Assembly: GCA_038222915.1 (NCBI GenBank)
Contig: JBBRHH010000112.1
Coordinates: 1 to 12,932, forward strand
DNA: 12,932 nucleotides
Direction of reading: 5' to 3'
From: JBBRHH01 sp038222915
GTDB lineage: Bacteria > Planctomycetota > Phycisphaerae > Tepidisphaerales > Tepidisphaeraceae
Shown: piece after piece, positions 1-7,178 of the stretch
Layout: every line of letters starts with the position of its first letter
Position numbering within the stretch: the stretch's first letter is position 1
Program-made: the position numbers and the translations under genes
Notes under the pieces: model-generated
Told to the model about the DNA's origin: nothing
What the model saw: only the letters and a program-made list of their open reading frames with translations
The model's database searches: none

Positions 1-380
1 GCGAGCTCAAGAGCTTCTTCATCCTCCAGAAGATCGCCACCGAGCAGAACGTCGACGTCAGCGAGCAGGAGCTGAACGGCCGGGTTGCCTACATGGCGAT
101 TCAGGACGGCAAGCGTCCCGAGCGCGTCAAGCAGGACATGAGCAAGGACGGCTCGCTCGCCAACCTGTACGTGCAGATGCGTGAAGAGAAGGCAATCGAC
201 AAGATCCTGGGCGAATCCGAGATCGAGGAATACGACGCGACCGCCGCCGAAGCCGCCAAGAGCGCTGAGCTTCCCGGCGAGAGCGAAGCGGCCGCCGAAG
301 GCACGACCGAAGCGTCGGCGAGCCCGGAAGAAACCAAGTCCGAAGAGCCCAAGACCGAGGACCATTCGACGGCGACCTAA
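1..380 (+). CDS. tig: Trigger factor, C-terminal part (5' end outside window)
   Basis: This is the last 125 codons of a gene that enters from the left edge, read in the frame starting at base 3. The visible part begins ELKSFFILQKIA and runs through ELNGRVAYMA, GKRPERVKQ and REEKAIDKIL. That order matches the C-terminal, substrate-cradling domain of trigger factor, the ribosome-bound chaperone and peptidyl-prolyl isomerase that receives nascent chains. The ribosome-binding and PPIase domains would lie upstream, outside the window. After the conserved EKAIDKIL block comes a tail of about 60 residues rich in Ala, Glu, Ser and Thr, probably disordered. Such acidic tails occur in trigger factors but vary in length. 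The TAA stop is followed by a strong intrinsic terminator, so the transcript probably ends here and hisS is transcribed separately. The family call is firm; only the length is unknown. Confidence 0.9.
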   Translation, partial: ELKSFFILQKIATEQNVDVSEQELNGRVAYMAIQDGKRPERVKQDMSKDGSLANLYVQMREEKAIDKILGESEIEEYDATAAEAAKSAELPGESEAAAEGTTEASASPEETKSEEPKTEDHSTAT

Positions 381-408
381 GCTGTTCGCTCCCAATAGTT
401 TTATCACG

Positions 409-436
409 CGGGGCGAACATCGGTTCGCCCCGTTTT
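409..436 (+). terminator. Rho-independent terminator after tig
   Basis: A perfect 10-bp stem has arms CGGGGCGAAC (409-418) and GTTCGCCCCG (423-432), closed by an ATCG tetraloop and followed at once by TTTT (433-436). It lies 28 bp past the tig stop and 24 bp before the hisS start. It is the clearest intrinsic terminator in the window. The T-tract is short, but the GC-rich stem compensates. Confidence 0.9.
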
Positions 437-460
437 CATTGACACAAATCAAGTGCAATC

Positions 461-1729
461 ATGACCAAGATCAACGCCCCCCGCGGCACCGCCGACATGC
501 TCCCGGCCGACAGTTGGAAGTGGCACGCCATCGAACAGATCGCCCGCGACCTGGCTGAAAACTACCACTTTCAGGAAATTCGCACGCCGATTTTCGAGCA
601 CTCGGAGCTCTTCCACCGGGGCGTGGGTGAGACATCCGACATCATCAGCAAGGAGACGTTCACCTTCAAAGACCGCGGCGACGACTCCATCACGCTGCGT
701 CCCGAAGGCACGGCCGGTGTCGTCCGCGCCATGATCGAGCACAACCTCATCGCCCAGGAAGGCGCACGCCAGAAGGTCTACTACATCGGCCCAAACTTCC
801 GTTATGAACGACCGCAGAAGGGTCGCCTCCGCCAGCATCATCAGTTTGGCGCAGAGTTCTTCGGCATCGCCGAGCCGGACGCCGACGTCGAGTGCATCCT
901 GCTACAGATGGACTTCTACCGCCGCGCAGGCGTTAAAGACCTGGAGCTGCAAATCAACAGTTTGGGCGATCGCGAGAGCAAGGAGCGCTACCGTGCCAAG
1001 CTGGTAGAATTTCTCTCCCCCAAGCGCGACGCCCTCAGCGAAGACTCACAGCGCCGGCTTGACGAAAACCCGTTGCGCATTCTCGACAGCAAAGACCCGC
1101 GCGACCAGGCGGCTTGCGAGGGCGCGCCGCCGGCCGTCGAATCCCTCACCGACAAATCCAAGGCCCACTTCGACCGCGTCAATCAACTGCTCACCGACGC
1201 CAACTCTCCGTTCCGCGCCAACCCCAATCTCGTCCGCGGCTTTGACTACTACACCGACACGTTGTGGGAGGTAGTCGCCGGCGGCCTGGGCGCACAAAAC
1301 GCTCTCGGCGGCGGTGGACGCTACGACAATCTGGTGGAACAACTCGGCGGCCGCCCAACGCCCGGCGTAGGCTTCGGCTCCGGTCTCGAACGCCTGCTCC
1401 TCGCACTCGAAGGCCAAAACGTAACGCTGCCCACCAATCAAAAACCGCTGGTCTGGCTGATCGCCCTTGGCGACGCCGCGAGAACTGCCCAATGGCAACT
1501 GTTGCATGAACTCCGCGCCGCCAACGTATCGGCCGACATGGACTTCGCCGGCCGGGGCTCCAAGGCGCAGTTCAAGATGGCCGACCGCGACAAGGCGGCT
1601 TATTCGGTCGTGGTTGGAGACGATGAACTGAAGGACAACGTGGTTGTGCTAAAGGAAATGGCCAACGGGACGCAGGAACGAATTCGGCGCACTGAGATCG
1701 TCGCGCGATTAAGAGTCAGTCCGGCTTAG
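461..1729 (+). CDS. hisS: Histidyl-tRNA synthetase
   Basis: This class II aminoacyl-tRNA synthetase charges tRNA-His with histidine in the cytoplasm. At 422 residues it has normal bacterial HisRS length. The N-terminus (PRGTADMLP, residues 7-15) is typical. RPEGTAG (80-86) lies in the catalytic core. Motif 2 is at 113-131, with FRYERPQKGR followed by RQHHQFG; many HisRS have RQFHQ here. The histidine-recognition signature LVRGFDYYT is at 257-265, followed by a glycine-rich GGGGRYDNL segment (283-291). Motif 3, GFGSGLERLL, is at 304-313. Residues from about 330 to the end form the C-terminal anticodon-binding fold. No clear Shine-Dalgarno sequence precedes the ATG, which is chosen because the conserved N-terminus follows directly. 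The gene lies alone after the tig terminator, and its last 14 bp overlap the 3' end of the convergent gene at 1716-2117. Confidence 0.97.
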   Translation: MTKINAPRGTADMLPADSWKWHAIEQIARDLAENYHFQEIRTPIFEHSELFHRGVGETSDIISKETFTFKDRGDDSITLRPEGTAGVVRAMIEHNLIAQEGARQKVYYIGPNFRYERPQKGRLRQHHQFGAEFFGIAEPDADVECILLQMDFYRRAGVKDLELQINSLGDRESKERYRAKLVEFLSPKRDALSEDSQRRLDENPLRILDSKDPRDQAACEGAPPAVESLTDKSKAHFDRVNQLLTDANSPFRANPNLVRGFDYYTDTLWEVVAGGLGAQNALGGGGRYDNLVEQLGGRPTPGVGFGSGLERLLLALEGQNVTLPTNQKPLVWLIALGDAARTAQWQLLHELRAANVSADMDFAGRGSKAQFKMADRDKAAYSVVVGDDELKDNVVVLKEMANGTQERIRRTEIVARLRVSPA

Positions 1730-2117
1730 GCGGCTCTTCTCGAAAGATCTGTTTTTGCCCGCCGTCGGGCGAAAGAAAAATCGCGAACGGCTTTGGCCCG
1801 TACCGTTTGTCCAACGCATCTTCGAGCCGTTTCATCAGCTCCACAAAGCTGATCGTTTCATACTCCACTCCCGTCAGTACCAGGAGCGGCTTCACATACT
1901 CCTGCCCGCAACGTTGCGTCCCTTTGTCCTCCCCCTTCTCTACGAAGAACACCGCGCGCATCGTCTCACCTTCGGGATCCACCACAGGGGGTAGAAACTC
2001 CCAGGCCGGGCCGGTGTGATCGATATGTGGCGGGACGCCCTGCACAAAAACATCAACGAACGCCTCGTCGCCGAATCGCTTGATGCCGATCTCGGCGATG
2101 GTGGCGTAGATGCTCAT
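1716..2117 (-). CDS. Conserved-looking hypothetical protein, 133 aa
   Basis: I do not recognise this protein's function. It is 133 residues, soluble and acidic, with no signal peptide or membrane segment. The N-terminal half contains IAEIGIKRFGDEAFVDVFVQ and then GVPPHIDH. The middle has a Cys in GTQRCGQEYV, and the C-terminal third alternates charged and hydrophobic residues (FVELMKRLEDALDKRYG), which suggests a helix. The short, ordered composition reads like a real protein and not an antisense shadow: upstream of it the frame is free, and only 14 bp overlap hisS. It starts 21 bp downstream of the oxidoreductase gene stop on the same strand, so the two are probably co-transcribed. The upstream sequence has GAG-like bases but no strong ribosome binding site. 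Confidence 0.72.
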   Translation of the reverse strand: MSIYATIAEIGIKRFGDEAFVDVFVQGVPPHIDHTGPAWEFLPPVVDPEGETMRAVFFVEKGEDKGTQRCGQEYVKPLLVLTGVEYETISFVELMKRLEDALDKRYGPKPFAIFLSPDGGQKQIFREEPPKPD

Positions 2118-2138
2118 GTGCGTGAACTCGTCTCTGGA

Positions 2139-3422
2139 TCAAAAAAACTTCGTCTTCCCCGGCACCGCAATCGCCGGCGCAGCCAGTTCGCCCAGGTCAT
2201 ATTTGGCCGGCGACAGATCTTCCTTCGAATTCAGCGCCTGCTCCCACGTAATCGTCTTGCCGGTGTAGGCCGACATGCGCGCCATGATCGCCATCAGCGT
2301 CGACTTGCACATATAGTCGCCGTTGTTGATCGGCTCGCCCTTGCGGATCGCGTTGAACAGTGCGATGTGCTCGAGGTCGTACATGTTCGGGCCGGGCTCG
2401 CGGTGCCAGGGGTTTTTCCCGGCGATGCGATGGTCCTGGATGTGCGCCACGCCATCGGTTCCGAAAACGTGGTCCGAAACATCGGTGTCCGCGCCCACCC
2501 ACTGCCGGCAGGATGCGAAACATTTCACGCCGCTCTTCCACTCGTAGACGGAATTGAAGTGATCGTAAATATTGCCGAACTCCGGCGCCGTGCGCACGGT
2601 TCGGCCGCCGCTCGCCGTGCATTTCATCGGCGGCTCGTCCTTCATCGTCCACATCACCTTGTCCAGCGAGTGAATGTGCTGCTCGACGATGTGATCGCCA
2701 CTCAGCCACGTGAAATACAGCCAGTTGCGAAGCTGCCATTCCATATCCGACCACTCCGGCTTGCGCGGATTCGACCAGAGCCCGCCGGTGTTGTAGTTGG
2801 TTTGGATGTTGATGATTTCGCCCACCGCGCCATCGTGCACGCGCGCCATCGTCTCGCGCTTCGCCTCGTCGTATCGATAACACAGGCCCGACACGAGGCA
2901 CGTCTTCTTCTCGGCCGCCAGCTTCGCCGTCTCCATCACGGACCGCAGCCCCGGCCCATCGACGGCCACCGGCTTTTCACAAAACACATGCTTCCCGGCC
3001 TCCACCGCAGCCTTCAGATGCATCGGCCGAAAGTGCGGCGGCGTCGCCAGCAACACCACGTCCACCGACGCGATCAACTTCTTATACGCATCAAACCCCG
3101 TGAACTGGTGGTCTTCATCCACTTTTACCCGATCCGGCATTTCCTTCTGCAGTGATAACAGAGACGTCTTGAGCCGGTCCGGAAACAAATCCGCCATGGC
3201 GACGACGTTCGCGTTGGAATCTCCATGCAGCGCGTTGGCCGCCGCCCCGGTTCCGCGCCCGCCGCAACCGACCAGGCCAATTTTCAATGTGTCAGAACCC
3301 GCCGCAAACGCCCGCGGCGCAAGTGAGGCAAGCGTCGCCGCCCCGCCGATCGCGGCCGCGGTTTGAACGAAAGTCCGGCGCGAAGGGCCGGCCGAAAATA
3401 CAGAAGGCGTTCGGCTATGCAT
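2139..3422 (-). CDS. Tat-exported Gfo/Idh/MocA-family oxidoreductase
   Basis: This is a predicted NAD(P)-dependent oxidoreductase of 427 residues, probably acting on a sugar, inositol or related polyol outside the cytoplasm. The start at 3422 is preferred over an in-frame ATG 62 codons upstream. A GGAG sits 8 nt before it, and the protein then begins directly with a twin-arginine signal: SRRTFVQ at 14-20, a hydrophobic stretch, and likely cleavage after AFA (38-40). The Rossmann nucleotide-binding loop GLVGCGGRG is at 49-57. The family's catalytic EKP is at 149-151 (CEKPVAVDG). Conserved GLCYRYD (179-185) and GDHIVEQHIHSLD (242-254, with H249 and H251) lie in the C-terminal substrate domain. 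Planctomycete genomes carry many exported paralogs like this. The substrate cannot be read from the sequence. A 133-aa unknown gene follows 21 bp downstream. Confidence 0.93.
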   Translation of the reverse strand: MHSRTPSVFSAGPSRRTFVQTAAAIGGAATLASLAPRAFAAGSDTLKIGLVGCGGRGTGAAANALHGDSNANVVAMADLFPDRLKTSLLSLQKEMPDRVKVDEDHQFTGFDAYKKLIASVDVVLLATPPHFRPMHLKAAVEAGKHVFCEKPVAVDGPGLRSVMETAKLAAEKKTCLVSGLCYRYDEAKRETMARVHDGAVGEIINIQTNYNTGGLWSNPRKPEWSDMEWQLRNWLYFTWLSGDHIVEQHIHSLDKVMWTMKDEPPMKCTASGGRTVRTAPEFGNIYDHFNSVYEWKSGVKCFASCRQWVGADTDVSDHVFGTDGVAHIQDHRIAGKNPWHREPGPNMYDLEHIALFNAIRKGEPINNGDYMCKSTLMAIMARMSAYTGKTITWEQALNSKEDLSPAKYDLGELAAPAIAVPGKTKFF

Positions 3423-3525
3423 TGCAGAGGCTCCAGGTTTCGAGAAATGGGTCCAAAGATATGTAGCGCAGTGAACCCAGCTGCGTTGAAGCCGCGCAGC
3501 CCTATCCCTTTGTCCCCAGCCTTCT
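3423..3525. other. Short intergenic region between ftsI and the oxidoreductase gene
   Basis: These 103 bp hold the oxidoreductase ribosome binding site and a 6-bp inverted repeat, GCTGCG and CGCAGC around a 9-nt loop (about 3480-3500), with no T-tract. Nothing else is recognisable. The two genes could be co-transcribed or separately promoted. Confidence 0.4.
3431..3434 (-). promoter_or_regulatory. Ribosome binding site setting the oxidoreductase start
   Basis: GGAG on the minus strand, 8 nt before the ATG at 3422. It supports the shorter protein starting just ahead of the twin-arginine signal over the 62-codon longer reading frame. Confidence 0.7.
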
Positions 3526-5469
3526 TTACTCTCTGGCCGCCGCCGTCGCCTGATGCACCGGAAGGCGCTTGTACGCCTTCGCATCAAAGCTGAACAGCTT
3601 CTCCGCAATCTCCGCCGGTGGCGGCAAAAGCTCGGGCGACTGCGGCACCTGCATATACGACAGCGCCCGATCCATCACCCGCTGCGCCGCCGGCGCCGCA
3701 ACCGCACCGCCGTAGTGGGCTTCGGTCTGCGGCTCATGAATCAACATCGTCACCACCAGCCGCGGATCCTCGTACGGCGCGCCGCAGATAAAGCTGCTGT
3801 TGTAGCGGTTCGCGCTATAACCGGCCTTGCCCTGGCTGATGTGCGCCGTTCCCGTTTTACCAAAGATATTCCAATAGCTGCTCCGCGCCTTAGTCGCCGT
3901 TCCGCGCACCACCACATCGCACAAAATCCGCCGCATCTGGGCGGCCGACGCCGGATCAATCACCTGCGGCATCTGCGCCATCGACGGGGCCGGTTTCTGC
4001 TCTGCGATGCCGCCGTCGCTCTCCAGCGTTCCGCGAATCAGCCGCACCGGTGGCAATCGTCCGCCATTGGCATAGGCACAAAACCCGCGCGCCAGTTGCA
4101 GCGGCGTCACCATCATCTCATACCCCTGCGCCACCGACTCCGTGCTGAAGTGCGTCCATTGCTTGAGCGGGTTGATCCGCCCGCGGTTTTCGCCGCCCAG
4201 CTCGATGCCGGTTGTCTGGCCAAATCCAAACGAAGTCAGCGCCTTGTAGAGCTGGCCATTGCCCATCTTTTCCCCCATCAGCGACATGCCGATGTTGCTC
4301 GACTTCACTAGCACATCCCACGTCGACAACGGCCCATATCCGTGCACATCCGTGATATGCCGGCCATAAGGCGTCACATAAGTAATGCCCGGAATCTCCC
4401 ACATCGAATCGGGCTTCGTCACATGCCACATAATCGCCGGCCCGGCAATGAAGGGCTTGATCACCGAGCCCGCTTCAAACGGATCGGTGATGCACCGGTT
4501 GCGATGCAGGTCCATATACTTCTTCTTCAACTCCGCATCGTCATCATCACTCAGATCGCCCACGTTCGAAGGATTGAACGTCGGGTAGTTGGCCATCGCC
4601 AACACTTCACCCGTGTGCGGATCCATGACAATCACTTCGCCGCGCACCGCCCTGAATTTCTGGCAGCAGGCCGACAACTCCTGCTCCGCGATCATCTGAA
4701 TATTCGCGTCGATCGTCAGCACCAGGTGCTTGCCGTGTTTGGGCTGTTGATAGTCCTCTTCAGCGACAGCGATCGATTTGCGGCTGGCGGTTTTCTCCGA
4801 GCGCTTGTGCCCGTCCACGCCGGTGAGCAGTTCATTGAATTGGAGCTCCAGACCTTCGAGACCGCGCTGGCCGCGCCCGTCCGTCTTTACAGTGCCAATC
4901 AAGTGGGAGGCCAGTGACCCCGTCGGATAAAGTCTTCGGCTGGTCGGCTCAAACCCAAGACCCGGAACGTTCAGCTTCTTGATCTCATCGACGGCCATCT
5001 CGTCCAGATCATCCGCCAGGATCAGATACCGGTCATGCTTGGGTCGCGGCTGCGTCGTCGGCCCTTCCAGAAGCGCGGCCCAGCCGTTGTCCTTCCCGAC
5101 AACCGCATCATCAATGATTGTCTTGATCTCCGCGGCTTCTCGCCCCAGGATGGCCGCGAGCCGGTCCAGCGCTTCCGCCTTGTCCATCGGATGCCGCGTT
5201 CCCGACGCAAACATGTCGGTCAGGAACTTCGAATCCACATACAGTCGCTGCTTCTGAACCGTGGCGGCAAATACGATGCAATTTCGATCAAAAATAGTCC
5301 CCCGCCGCGCCGGCAACGCTTCCTCCTGAAACTGCTGACGCTCGGCCGCCGCAAGGTTCCGCTCCCGCCCCACGGTCTGCAAATAAGCCACCCGCCCCGA
5401 CATCCCCACCAGCCCGGCGGCCACCAGCATCAGCATAAAAGCAGCGCGAATTGGCGAAAATGCAGGCAT
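3526..5469 (-). CDS. ftsI: Class B penicillin-binding protein, FtsI/PBP3 type
   Basis: This is a peptidoglycan DD-transpeptidase that cross-links stem peptides, most likely at the division septum, working with an FtsW-type glycosyltransferase. It has 647 residues. One N-terminal membrane anchor lies at about 8-24, followed by the PBP-dimer domain with RRGTIFDRN at 55-63. The transpeptidase domain has all three active-site motifs: S335-V-I-K338 within DPFEAGSVIKPF, S390-S-N392, and K538-T-G-T541. MVTPLQLARG (452-461) and GIELGGENRG (421-430) also match FtsI more than elongation-type PBP2. A C-terminal extension of about 45 residues follows the catalytic domain; I see no PASTA repeats. The start at 5469 is chosen because AGGAG precedes it by 4 nt and the membrane anchor follows at once. 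A longer in-frame start 46 codons upstream has neither. No mur, mra or fts genes flank it, so it lies outside a division and cell-wall cluster. Confidence 0.93.
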   Translation of the reverse strand: MPAFSPIRAAFMLMLVAAGLVGMSGRVAYLQTVGRERNLAAAERQQFQEEALPARRGTIFDRNCIVFAATVQKQRLYVDSKFLTDMFASGTRHPMDKAEALDRLAAILGREAAEIKTIIDDAVVGKDNGWAALLEGPTTQPRPKHDRYLILADDLDEMAVDEIKKLNVPGLGFEPTSRRLYPTGSLASHLIGTVKTDGRGQRGLEGLELQFNELLTGVDGHKRSEKTASRKSIAVAEEDYQQPKHGKHLVLTIDANIQMIAEQELSACCQKFRAVRGEVIVMDPHTGEVLAMANYPTFNPSNVGDLSDDDDAELKKKYMDLHRNRCITDPFEAGSVIKPFIAGPAIMWHVTKPDSMWEIPGITYVTPYGRHITDVHGYGPLSTWDVLVKSSNIGMSLMGEKMGNGQLYKALTSFGFGQTTGIELGGENRGRINPLKQWTHFSTESVAQGYEMMVTPLQLARGFCAYANGGRLPPVRLIRGTLESDGGIAEQKPAPSMAQMPQVIDPASAAQMRRILCDVVVRGTATKARSSYWNIFGKTGTAHISQGKAGYSANRYNSSFICGAPYEDPRLVVTMLIHEPQTEAHYGGAVAAPAAQRVMDRALSYMQVPQSPELLPPPAEIAEKLFSFDAKAYKRLPVHQATAAARE

Positions 5470-5473
5470 ATCT

Positions 5474-5478
5474 CTCCT
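5474..5478 (-). promoter_or_regulatory. Ribosome binding site setting the ftsI start
   Basis: AGGAG on the minus strand, 4 nt before the ATG at 5469. It favours this start over the in-frame ATG at 5607, whose extra 46 codons would also run through the divergent intergenic region. Confidence 0.7.
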
Positions 5479-5500
5479 GGGACACGGAAAACGGAATGGT

Positions 5501-5517
5501 CCGATAATCTTTATCGG
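5501..5517. promoter_or_regulatory. Perfect 7-bp inverted repeat between divergent genes
   Basis: CCGATAA (5501-5507) and TTATCGG (5511-5517) are exact reverse complements separated by TCT. The repeat lies 32 bp upstream of the ftsI start and 113 bp upstream of the hydrolase start, in the 160-bp region that must hold both promoters. It is AT-rich in a GC-rich neighbourhood. It could be a dimeric regulator's operator or a small hairpin in the ftsI leader. There is no T-tract, so it is not an obvious terminator. I saw no convincing -35/-10 pair in the rest of the region. Confidence 0.45.
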
Positions 5518-5617
5518 CCGGATCGCCCGGAATTCGTGACTTCCTTCTCCGCTTATGCTCAGGCAGCCCTCAATGCACTTTTCCACTACGATATTGTTCC
5601 AAATCAATCACCAATCA

Positions 5618-5623
5618 GAGGAG
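5618..5623 (+). promoter_or_regulatory. Ribosome binding site setting the hydrolase start
   Basis: GAGGAG ends 6 nt before the ATG at 5630. It selects the start that begins with the secretion signal, over an in-frame ATG 25 codons upstream whose extra residues would mask the signal peptide. Confidence 0.75.
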
Positions 5624-5629
5624 CAGGAA

Positions 5630-7144
5630 ATGGACGCGCGCAAATTTAAGGCCGCATGGATTGCTGTACTCACCGCCCTCACTTTCCTTCCCCATTCCCT
5701 CCATGCCGCCGACGCCTACATCCCCTTCGAAGGCGAAAAGACGACTTGGCATGACTTCGACCGCTACGATTTCCTTCTCGACGAAGAAACCCTCACCATC
5801 AAACCCTTCACCGCCCCCGCCACCGATCACAACGACATCAAAACAGGCCTGGCCGGCCAGCGCCGCTGCGTCGTCGTTGTGCCAAAGAAGCCCGCACCTG
5901 GCCAACCCTGGTCCTGGCGCGGCTGTTACTGGAATCATCAACCCCAGACCGAAGTCGAATTGCTCGACAGGGGTTTCCACATCGCCTACATCACCGCCAA
6001 CGCCGAGCTCAAGCCCGACAAAAAATGGGATGCCTGGTACGCCTTCCTCACCGAAAAGCACGGCCTCTCCAAAAAGCCCGCCTTCATCGGCATGAGCCGC
6101 GGGGGCGAATACGCCTATACCTGGGCCGGCCGAAATCCCACCAAAGTCTCCTGCATCTACGCCGACAATCCGGCCATCAATCGCGAAGGCATGACCAATC
6201 TCGCCGACCTCGCCGCCAACGATGTGCCGCGCCTCCACGTCTGCGGCAGCATCGATCCGCTTCTTGGCCACCATTCCCTCGCGGCCGAATCCATCTACCA
6301 GCAAGTCGGCGGCCGAATCTCCATGATGATCAAGGACGGATCAGGTCATCATCCCCACAGCCTCAACGATCCCAAACCCATTGCCGATTTCATCGTCGCC
6401 AGCGTTCAATCCACCGCTTCAACGGCGCCCGCCGTCGTGGGCGAGCAATTTAGGAAGACCTACTTCTACGGCCCAGAAACCCAGTACCGCGAGTTCCCCT
6501 CCGAAGAAAAATACATCACTTGCCACGGCCCGCTCTTTACCGACTGCTACAACCGATACGCATTCAACCTCCCCGGCATCGAAGGAGCCGTCTCCTTCAT
6601 CCAGCCCAAAACCCCGGCCGAAGGAAAGCCGTGGGTCTACCGCTCCGAATTCGTCACCCGTGAATCGGCCGTCGATCTGGCGTTGCTGGCCAAGGGTTTC
6701 CACATCGTCACCGGCCCCGTTCCCTACAACAACGACGGCCCCTCGCTTAAGGATTGGAACGCCGTCTACAAGCACTTCACCGGAAACGGCTTCTCCCGCA
6801 AGCCCGTCATGGAAGGCACAGGAGCAGCCGCCGGCGACGCCTTCGCCTGGGCCATCGCCAACCCCACGCAGGTCACCTGCATCTACGCGGAAAATCCCAT
6901 CCTGCGCAGCAACATGTCCAAAAAGCCCCTCATCGACAACCTGAGCGTGTTGGCCAAGGCCGGCGTGCCGCTGATCCACGTTTGCGGCAGCCTCGATCCA
7001 CACCTGAACGACGTGACGCGGGAAATTGAAAAATGCTACAAGGAGCTCAAGGGCCAAATCACCGTGATCATCAACGAGCGGGAAGCGCATTTCCCAAGCG
7101 CGCCGAAGGATGTTAAAGCGGTCGTCGAGCTAATCACCAAGTGA
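5630..7144 (+). CDS. Secreted alpha/beta hydrolase with two tandem domains, the second lacking its nucleophile
   Basis: This is a predicted exported serine hydrolase or esterase of 504 residues. A Sec signal peptide covers 1-26 (hydrophobic core about 8-20, cleavage likely after LHA). Two homologous domains follow, at about 70-258 and 315-502. The first has a nucleophile elbow GMSRGG with S156, a probable acid D209 in CGSIDP, and a probable base H240 in DGSGHH. The second keeps matching landmarks: GFHI, NPTQVTCIYAENP (411-423), CGSLDP with D456, and H487. Its elbow, however, reads EGTGAAAG, which puts Gly398 where the serine should be. I infer an internal duplication in which copy one is catalytic and copy two is a pseudo-enzyme or binding domain. 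Related one-domain proteins are common in Planctomycetota and Verrucomicrobiota, often near polysaccharide genes. The substrate is unknown. The next gene starts 34 bp downstream on the same strand. Confidence 0.88.
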   Translation: MDARKFKAAWIAVLTALTFLPHSLHAADAYIPFEGEKTTWHDFDRYDFLLDEETLTIKPFTAPATDHNDIKTGLAGQRRCVVVVPKKPAPGQPWSWRGCYWNHQPQTEVELLDRGFHIAYITANAELKPDKKWDAWYAFLTEKHGLSKKPAFIGMSRGGEYAYTWAGRNPTKVSCIYADNPAINREGMTNLADLAANDVPRLHVCGSIDPLLGHHSLAAESIYQQVGGRISMMIKDGSGHHPHSLNDPKPIADFIVASVQSTASTAPAVVGEQFRKTYFYGPETQYREFPSEEKYITCHGPLFTDCYNRYAFNLPGIEGAVSFIQPKTPAEGKPWVYRSEFVTRESAVDLALLAKGFHIVTGPVPYNNDGPSLKDWNAVYKHFTGNGFSRKPVMEGTGAAAGDAFAWAIANPTQVTCIYAENPILRSNMSKKPLIDNLSVLAKAGVPLIHVCGSLDPHLNDVTREIEKCYKELKGQITVIINEREAHFPSAPKDVKAVVELITK

Positions 7145-7178
7145 TCCATCGCTTTCAACCCGCGGCAAAAGGGAAGTT

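Noticed and set aside
439..444. TTGACA resembling a -35 box before hisS
   Set aside because: At normal spacing its -10 box would fall inside the hisS coding sequence, and no TATAAT-like match is there. Probably chance.
2141..2147. Run of seven A/T bases at the end of the oxidoreductase gene, a possible slippage site
   Set aside because: It encodes the last two Phe codons and the first base of the stop. Slippage would change only the extreme C-terminus, and nothing nearby suggests programmed frameshifting.
2016..3155. 379-codon open frame on the plus strand
   Set aside because: It lies antisense to the oxidoreductase gene, is rich in Arg, His and Leu, and has no domain. High third-position GC opens such frames. 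The minus-strand protein has clear family motifs.
3423..3608. 62-codon N-terminal extension of the oxidoreductase
   Set aside because: It would bury the twin-arginine signal, is Arg-rich, and overlaps the end of ftsI. A GGAG at proper spacing supports the shorter form.
3553..4311. 252-codon plus-strand frame within ftsI
   Set aside because: Arg/His/Leu-rich antisense shadow of the transpeptidase domain, whose active-site motifs are intact on the other strand.
5615..6304. 229-codon minus-strand frame within the hydrolase gene
   Set aside because: Composition dominated by Gly, Val and Asp, as expected opposite a C-ending-codon gene; no start signal or motif.
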